Source of the DNA: Canna indica
Taxonomy: Eukaryota > Streptophyta > Magnoliopsida > Zingiberales > Cannaceae
DNA length: 64,000 nucleotides
Direction: 5' to 3'
NCBI GenBank assembly: GCA_034359265.1
Contig: CP136890.1
Coordinates: 37,945,001-38,009,000, forward strand
Shown here: piece after piece, positions 58,020 to 64,000 of the stretch
How the letters are laid out: every line of letters starts with the position of its first letter
Numbering within the stretch: the first letter of the stretch is position 1
Program-made: the position numbers and the translations under genes
Notes under the pieces: generated by a model
The model's database searches: none
What the model was told of the DNA's origin: nothing
The model's input: the letters and a program-made list of their open reading frames with translations, nothing else

Positions 58020-59001
58020 GATGTTGGGACTATCGCATGCCCAAATCCAACTGAATCGAGAACCATAGAGATCACTTCAATCACTTTGGATCTGCTATCC
58101 AATATGTCAACATCTGCACCCACTTTCTGAGTGACTTCAACTATTCTTGAAGATGCTTCTAACCGATAGTGAGTCAGATGATTCATTATTTCTATCTTGA
58201 TCAAGATCTGGCAAATCCATAAGTTGTCAGACAAGAAAGATTGCAACTCATGCTCCATGCTTATTACAGGTACCGTGTCCTGAGGTACAATAAAAGAGAT
58301 TCTAAATGGCAATTGAATCTGCTTAGTAAATCTTTCACACAATTCTGCACTTCCGAGTTAATGTCTTGATTTTCCAAGGTTAAAAGTGGGGCATCATCAT
58401 CTTCTGTAAGCATGTAGTCAAGCTGATCTTGGGCAGAAGACTTTAGGTCTCTCATTGATGTTGGAGGTGATGATGTAGCAAAGCGGAAAGTTGAGATGAA
58501 GATCTCAACCACTGAATCTGGATTGACCCGATGTAGACGTGCCAGAATTTCCTCATACTGTGACCCAAGATGAGGAATGACCCAAGTATCTCCTTCTCAT
58601 CAGCTTCTTCCCAAGGCATTGACTCTAGGTAGTCAACGCAATCAAGAGCCAGCTGATACAACCAAAACGAACAGCAACCTGGAGGATACCAAGTGTATTT
58701 CTTACACCATACCAAGTTTGTGGTTCTATCACATAAAGAAGGCGAAGGGCAATAACATGAGAATCAAAATCCACCTCTACATAGTATATTCCACACAATA
58801 TCATGAATCAAGGATTTGACATGTTGGCCAGCCATCCGATAGGTGATCTATAAAATACTTGCTCTTCTCTATGAGAATCTCGGAGTGATAGTAAAACCAA
58901 TTGTCAAGCCCCTCAAGTGTCCTAAGCCTAACAACAACATCAGTGGTTGTGCGATCTCCAAATTTGATGGGAGTCTTCGATATGAGCTTAATTTTTAAGC
59001 T
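58020..59001 (-). pseudogene. Captured BTB/POZ protein fragment (At3g05675-like)
   Basis: After an acceptor-like 'ttattttag', the minus strand reads KFGDRTTTDVVVRLRTLEG, EILIEKSKYFIDHLSDGWPT and CQILDS, the start of a BTB domain, then a stop. Further pieces in other frames are EVDFDSHVIALRLLYV, GVRNTLGILQVAVRFGC, LALDCVDYLESMPWEEADEK, STFRFATSSPPTSMRDLKSS, MLTEDDDAPLLTLEN, LWICQILIKIEIMNHLTHY and VIEVISMVLDSVGFGHAIV. The order matches plant BTB/POZ proteins of the At3g05675 type, which probably act as substrate adaptors. The copy covers most of the protein, with at least one early stop and two frameshifts (near 58590 and 58340). It runs straight into the P4-ATPase fragment. Confidence 0.82.
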
Positions 59002-59168
59002 CTAAAATAAGAAAAAGAATAATTGCACAACTTTGAAAGTCAAGCACTTAACTATACATCAATTTATATAAGAGGCATAAATACATAACTAGCATAGCAT
59101 TCGTGAATGCATAGTTGCATACTTAACATTAATAAAATATAATACATCTGGACTATGCATAGTTGCAT

Positions 59169-59228
59169 AGTTTATCGTCACCCTTCAAACTATTCATAGT
59201 TGCATGTTTTCAAGGGTGACGATAAACT
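59169..59228. repeat. Perfect 17-nt inverted repeat
   Basis: AGTTTATCGTCACCCTT (59169-59185) is complementary to AAGGGTGACGATAAACT (59212-59228), with a 26-nt spacer. 'catagttgcat' is repeated nearby. Confidence 0.85.
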
Positions 59229-59816
59229 ACCTTGTCCATTCTCTACATTTTGTTAAATAATAGATCTGACAGTACTAATAAACCCGCATATCAAGATTTA
59301 TCAATGTATTTTAACGAAAGAAAGTTAATTTTTTTAATGATTGTCATGAAGAAGGAAACAAATTATAACAGTGTAACATAAAAGTAACTATAGTGGACTA
59401 TTTCACCCACTTATCTTCCAATTGCACAAATGTCCATCACATAGTGGCTCTCATGTTATAGATGGATGATGTTTCATATTTTATATATCTCTTTAACCTT
59501 CTATTACTGGTTTATCAACCGTGGTTGTAACGAATACATCAGAGAGGCAGAAAATATCTACCACTTCAATCAATATTTAACTCGTTTTGCTTGTAGCCAA
59601 TGCCAAATGATAAGCATACAGAGAAAGCATCCATTTCCATCACTTACTCCTATGAGCATGGAAAGAAAACACTATGGCATTTGGTTTAGTAAGAGCACAA
59701 GATTGTTCAGTAGGCTTAGACTTAGTGCTTTTGTCTTCATACTGCAGTTTAATGATTATAAATGACCATATTACAGTTGACCTGTCTTGGTTGAAAAATC
59801 TTAAGATTCATTTCTT

Positions 59817-59820
<4 letters not shown>

Positions 59821-59862
<42 letters not shown>
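59821..59862. repeat. (AT)21 microsatellite
   Basis: Uninterrupted AT dinucleotides. Confidence 0.95.
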
Positions 59863-59866
<4 letters not shown>

Positions 59867-60399
59867 CATGCCTTTACTAGCAGACTAATGCATCATTTCA
59901 GCATCACCTAATTAATAATTTTATCTAGGGTTTAGGGTTCATGTGAAACTTTTTAATTATAAATAGCAGGAAACTTTATCTTGTATTTTGTGAACTGTTA
60001 AAATGCCTAGGCCTCGTGATCTTATACTTATAGGATCGCCTTTTTGATCCTAATACACACCTTTTATCACATTACGATTGCAAGACCTTTACTATCGGCA
60101 TCGAAGGCCCTTCCTCGATGAGCTAACTCCTACCTGAACCTTCGAAATAGAATAGTTTAAGCACGCTACTATGTTACTATTGATTGCCTGCTAGGTAGAC
60201 GCAAAACCGATAAAGGATGATATCCAAAATGAAATAAATGTAAAAATTAGATACTCTATGGCAATCTAATTGCATTAAGCACAAATTTGCATGCTTTACT
60301 GAGGCTACCATTACAATATCATTGTAACGCCAAGAAGATCTAAAGCAAAGTTAATTAAAAACACCACAACATTAAAAAGGAAAAGGGAACTTAAGCGAC

Positions 60400-60720
60400 G
60401 AGTGAAGCAAGAGAATGACTATAGATCAAGAGAAATAAAAGAGTGAGGAAATGTCGGGACTGACTTGCTGTAAGGATGTACTGGGATGGCCGCCGAGGAT
60501 TGCGTGCTTGGCGGCACGGGGACTGCCTCCCCGACGGTGGAATCAGCTGTCGGAGGGGGGGGGTAACGAATTGGAGACCCGCCGCCAGGCCAGGCACACT
60601 TTTACTCGGAGGGCAACGGTTGGGCCGTCGAAGGCGAGCGGTGGAGGCGAAGGTCGGGCTCTCCAGCGGAAGCAACGTACTCGATAGACGGAGAGAAAGG
60701 TCTCACTCTCACAGGACCGA
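60400..60720 (-). other. GC-rich island near the CACTA right end, possible captured 5' leader
   Basis: The base composition changes sharply to GC-rich at 60470-60690, with CpG-rich words. Read on the minus strand it lies upstream of all captured fragments and could be a promoter and 5' leader. Overlapping frames exist on both strands (for example 60675-60391 minus), but none shows a family motif. Confidence 0.4.
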
Positions 60721-61445
60721 TGTTTGAGAATTGAGAAGGCAATCTAGATTTTGTTTGCTTCTAGTTTGTGTTTAGTGTTTTCTTTTTCTGGTTTCAAGTA
60801 CTTTACAAGGCCGGTCCAATTCTCAGAACCCAAAAATGAGTAGATGGGCTGAGGTCTTTTATCCAAACCGAAATTTTCTTCTTAGCTTGATCATTGCATG
60901 TATTTTTTTTCTCCAAAATGATTGCCTTTTAATATTTTGTCACTTTAAATTCATAATCCTGAGCAAACAGAAAAAATAATATATCTACTTGAAAGATATA
61001 ATATTTACATGTAATTCAATGACGTAAATGGGCAGTGGGGTATTCACATGTAATTACCAAAAGTCCATATCATTTAATAACTCATATAGACAACATACTA
61101 ATTTCATATACATTTAAATATTTGTCAAATAAATTAGACTCTAATTATGAAACATTTAATTAGATTTTTCTTTATTTTTTTAAAAAAATAAGAAATATAT
61201 TTTTGTTAAATACAATAGAGGCAGATAATTTATCATATATAGACTAATTAACAATTAGTATCTAAAAGTGAAGATCTAGAGACAAATAAAATTAACTATT
61301 GAGACATATTCTCTATTAGTTTCTAATAGGGAGATTTAGAAATAAAAAATTAAATTTGTTTCTAATTTTGTGTCTCTATAGGTTAATTGTCTTGTAGTGA
61401 GTTTGAGATTTCACCATCTACTCTACATCGTCTCTCAATCTTAAA

Positions 61446-62876
61446 ATGATACTAGAGTCGGTAGCGTCTTTACCTCCTAGGTTCGATGAATCGAACTTTG
61501 ATTTTTGGAAGTCTAGAATGTACACCTTCTTAAAGACTAGTGGTTTTGATGTTTATAACATGATTAAATTAGAATACATTGAACCTAAGGTTGACATGCA
61601 TGATTGGAGTGAACATGACAAAAAAATATTTCAATCTAAGAGAGATATTATGTATTCCATATTTTGCACCTTACCTAATAGCATCCTTGATAAAGTCATG
61701 CATTATAAATCGTCATTTGATTTATGGGCTACATTAAATATGTTATATGATTTTGCTAAAACCAAATAGCTTAATACACTTGTTTAGGGTGATGATGACA
61801 ATGGTCATCCCCCTAGTGCTAACCTCGATTTTGATGCTCATAGTGCTTCTATCGAAAGAAGCAAATAAAAAAGCTGAAAAAGAAAGGTTATATGCTACTT
61901 GTGTAAGGAAAAAAGACACATTAAAAGAAATTGCTCTTCATCAAAGAAAAATGTCAAGAGGAAGACAAGTGCGTCAACTTCCACAACCAAATCACAAGAA
62001 GCATCCTCCTGTCATGATCAAGAAGTCATATCTCAATTTTGCCTCATGGGTCTTTGGAATGAGGTAAAATCTTCTACTTCTAGTCATGATAGAAATCTTG
62101 ATAGTGATAATGATGATAGTAGCTCAAATTCTTTAGGTATGACTTATGATGAGCTATTAGAAGAATCTAAAAAGATGTATGCCTTTCTTATGAATAAGAT
62201 CAAAGAAAATAGAAAATTTTAAAAAGAAAATTTAAGGCTCGATTCACAAGTGCATGAATTAGAGAAAGAGATATTAAATACTAGTTTTGTTAATTCTTGT
62301 CATGACAATTTTAAGCTTGAAGTTGAAGACTTAAAAAGTGAGAATATTGATTTGAAAAAAGAAAATGAGAATTTGAAATAAAAAATGAAGCTTAGAAGTA
62401 ATGATTTGAAAAGTAATTTCAAACTTGAGAATGGGAATTTGAAAAATGAGAATTGCATATTGAAATCTCAAGTGTGTGCTTTGCTAAAATCTATTGATAC
62501 CTTAAAAAATGAGGTTGTAGTTTTAAATAAAAGAGTAAATGAAATTAAAGATGCTTATTCTTCTAGGAAATTTGAAAAGAAAAATTTTTCTTTCAAGAAT
62601 GCTCATGCTAACCATAAATCTCACATCTTAAGAGTAAATGTTAGGGGCATTCCATATTTAAACCTCATGTTAAGAAAAATGAAAATAAAAAATTTCATGG
62701 TCATTGCTTTTGTTGTGGTCTTTACGGGCATGCTATATATGATTGTGCATTTAAGATGAACCCAAGTGGTGTTAAGACACTTTAGGTAGCTAAGCCCTCT
62801 AACCCCCAAGGACCCAAAGCCATTTGGGTACCAAAGGTCTCATGCTCTTTTGTAGGGGGAGCGACCACACAAGGAT
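61446..62876 (+). pseudogene. Gag of element C (several in-frame stops)
   Basis: Starts at ATG 61446: MILESVASLPPRFDESNFDF and WKSRMYTFLKTSGF form the N-terminal Copia Gag signature. FDLWATLNMLYDFAK follows, then stops near 61768 and 61785. The same frame then gives a first zinc knuckle CYLCKEKRHIKRNC (intact CCHC), an Asp/Ser-rich linker (SNSLGMTYDELLEESKKMY), and a coiled coil of Lys, Glu, Asn and Leu (62220-62560) with two more stops. After a frameshift near 62600 the second knuckle CFCCGLYGHAIYDC is intact (62714-62755). The end reads KAIWVPKVSCSFVGGATTQ. It is the best view in the window of both knuckles in this family. No pol ORF follows. Confidence 0.85.
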
Positions 62877-64000
62877 AAAGGAAATTGAAGAATTGAAGTT
62901 GACCATGGACTTCAATGAAGAATTCATCTTTGGTTGCAACTTCAAGTCATCATAATGCCGTAGGAAAATAAGCATCTAGGTATGTGTAGTATCACCTCCT
63001 TGATATTTCTTGTCATCTTAAAGTTGGAGTTATGATACTAGTTAAATTTGAGTTGGTTTTGCCCGCTCACGATATGATTTGAAAAATAATTTTTGATTTT
63101 TTGATTTCCGGTCTCTTCGGAGACCTATGTAGCCTATAACGGGCTCATGCGACCTTGCGGTTCCAAATCGTATGCTCATTGTGGCCTTTCGGTTTTTACC
63201 AATATGAAAGGTTGGAGATCATGTTTTCATATATATATTTCACTTGTGATCTCTTAAAATTGATTTTAATATCACTCGATTTTATTTTGAAACGAATTTG
63301 AAACTATTTAGCAAAGTAGATTTTGATATCGATAATTGATCCCTCTCTTTGCTACTTAGTTTGATAACTTGCTAGTAATTATATTATCATTATCCTACTA
63401 ATGAATATTGCTTGCAAGTTATGATAAAATGGAAGACTTTAGAAATTGAAAAGAAAAAGACATGTTTGGCAAAATTTCCAAGAATGAGATATGAGTTCGT
63501 TTTTGCAAAAAAAATAAATATAATAATTGAATATTCATGTTTAATGAAGTCTCTATACTTATGATTGATGTTGCATGATAAATTTATGAAATTTCATGAG
63601 TAGGTAAAATTTTGAAAACTTAGGCAATTTCATTATATCTTGATTGAATGAAACTTGCTCCAGGTTGGAATTCCTTATTAGAGGCCTCACTTTGAGTAAA
63701 TACTTGGTAAACATGTTTAGATACACACATGATATGATTCTAGGTGTTTAAACTTGAAAATTCACGTGTAGATGAACAAAGTGATAACTAGATCACTTTA
63801 GGAGACTTAAGCTTGGAAAAGTTTGACCCAAGTCAACAAATTGACTTGAACACTTCATTCTAAGTCCAAACTTCATAAACATGTTTAGGAATAGGTATGA
63901 CATGTTTCGATGTATTTAGAATGAAAAATTCATATGGATATGAATAAAATGATATAGAGGTTATTTCATGATAACATCTTTTGAACCAAGTCAATAAATT
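62877..64000 (+). other. Conserved noncoding block of the gag-only family (copy C)
   Basis: No ORF. Aligns with 13438-14690 in order: 'tgaagttgacc', the hairpin at 63110, 'gcgaccttgcggttcc', 'gtggcctttcggtttt', 'ggttggagatca', 'gtttggcaaaatttccaaga' and 'acttggtaaacatgttta'. Runs off the window. Confidence 0.78.
63110..63125 (+). promoter_or_regulatory. Conserved hairpin with cUUCGg loop (copy C)
   Basis: GGTCTCTTCGGAGACC, identical to copies A and G, about 235 nt after the gag end. Confidence 0.75.

Larger units (their letters stand above)
54639..61399. mobile_element. CACTA transposon, 6.76 kb, AGT duplication, carrying host gene fragments
   Basis: The left end reads CACTACAACACAAATGACCT and the right end, complemented, CACTACAAGACAATTAACCT. 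AGT lies on both sides (54636-54638 and 61400-61402). The subterminal 'cctattgaggc' and 'gtgtctctatagg' words and the 'ttagaaa(c)aaat' repeats at 54880-55140 match the foldback MITE at 3338. No TNP2-type transposase was seen, so it is likely non-autonomous. The minus strand carries BTB/POZ and P4-ATPase fragments and possible exons of an unidentified gene. 55720-57760 and 59010-60390 hold no recognised gene beyond those noted. Confidence 0.9.
53690..64000 (+). mobile_element. Gag-only LTR element C, split by a CACTA element, runs off the window
   Basis: A 5'-truncated LTR (53690-54614), primer site (54617-54628), a CACTA insertion (54639-61399), then leader, gag (61446-62876) and conserved noncoding block to the window end. 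The leader 'gagatttcaccatct' after the CACTA matches element A at 12087, confirming that both sides belong to one element. The 3' LTR lies beyond the window. Confidence 0.88.

Noticed and set aside
60391..60727. Arg/Pro-rich frames in the GC island
   Set aside because: Frames overlap on both strands without motifs; GC-rich DNA gives long frames by chance.

Overview
The window looks like intergenic DNA from a flowering-plant nuclear genome. The signs are Ty1/Copia elements of the SIRE (Sirevirus) and Tork/Angela types primed from initiator tRNA-Met, plant En/Spm (CACTA) transposons with TNP2-type proteins, L1-like plant LINEs, hAT, Mutator and Harbinger-like small elements, and captured plant gene pieces (BTB/POZ, P4-ATPase, ribosomal protein L5). 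I cannot name the species. I see no intact host gene, no tRNA or rRNA gene, and no prokaryotic feature. Nearly every coding region is broken, so most are called pseudogenes.

Layout. 1-4189: AT-rich DNA with a 76-bp minisatellite, a hAT-like MITE, a Mutator-like element with a GC-rich core and a foldback MITE. 4190-9341: a LINE reverse-transcriptase fragment, then a minus-strand LTR split by a CACTA element (5335-9182, target duplication AAA). 9342-25850: a minus-strand LINE interrupted by LTR element A (10699-25048). Element A is interrupted by Sirevirus B (16195-23300) and carries a hAT MITE (23735-24253, 8-bp duplication). 26650-40060: a Sirevirus 3' end, then an old minus-strand Copia element F whose protease region is split by truncated Sirevirus H (32192-37536); H has a MITE in its RT gene. 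40319-45489: minus-strand gag-only LTR element G. 45490-53428: a degenerate CACTA with a TNP2 gene and an RPL5 fragment, a solo LTR (50245-52715, duplication ATAAA) and a short-repeat array. 53690-64000: gag-only LTR element C, split between its primer site and gag by a 6.76-kb CACTA (54639-61399, duplication AGT) carrying BTB/POZ and P4-ATPase gene fragments.

How the parts relate. Elements A, C and G share LTR ends, a primer site, a gag gene with two zinc-knuckle positions around a coiled coil, and, about 240 nt after gag, a conserved noncoding block with an identical 16-nt hairpin closed by a cUUCGg loop. None shows protease, integrase or reverse transcriptase. They look like a non-autonomous family that may depend on elements such as B for enzymes. 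Element A also carries a split ORF resembling the 'putative plant transposon protein' domain, ending in seven DEYGxxx heptads. The two most novel-looking signals are this gag-only family with its hairpin, and the CACTA in which pieces of two unrelated host genes are joined.
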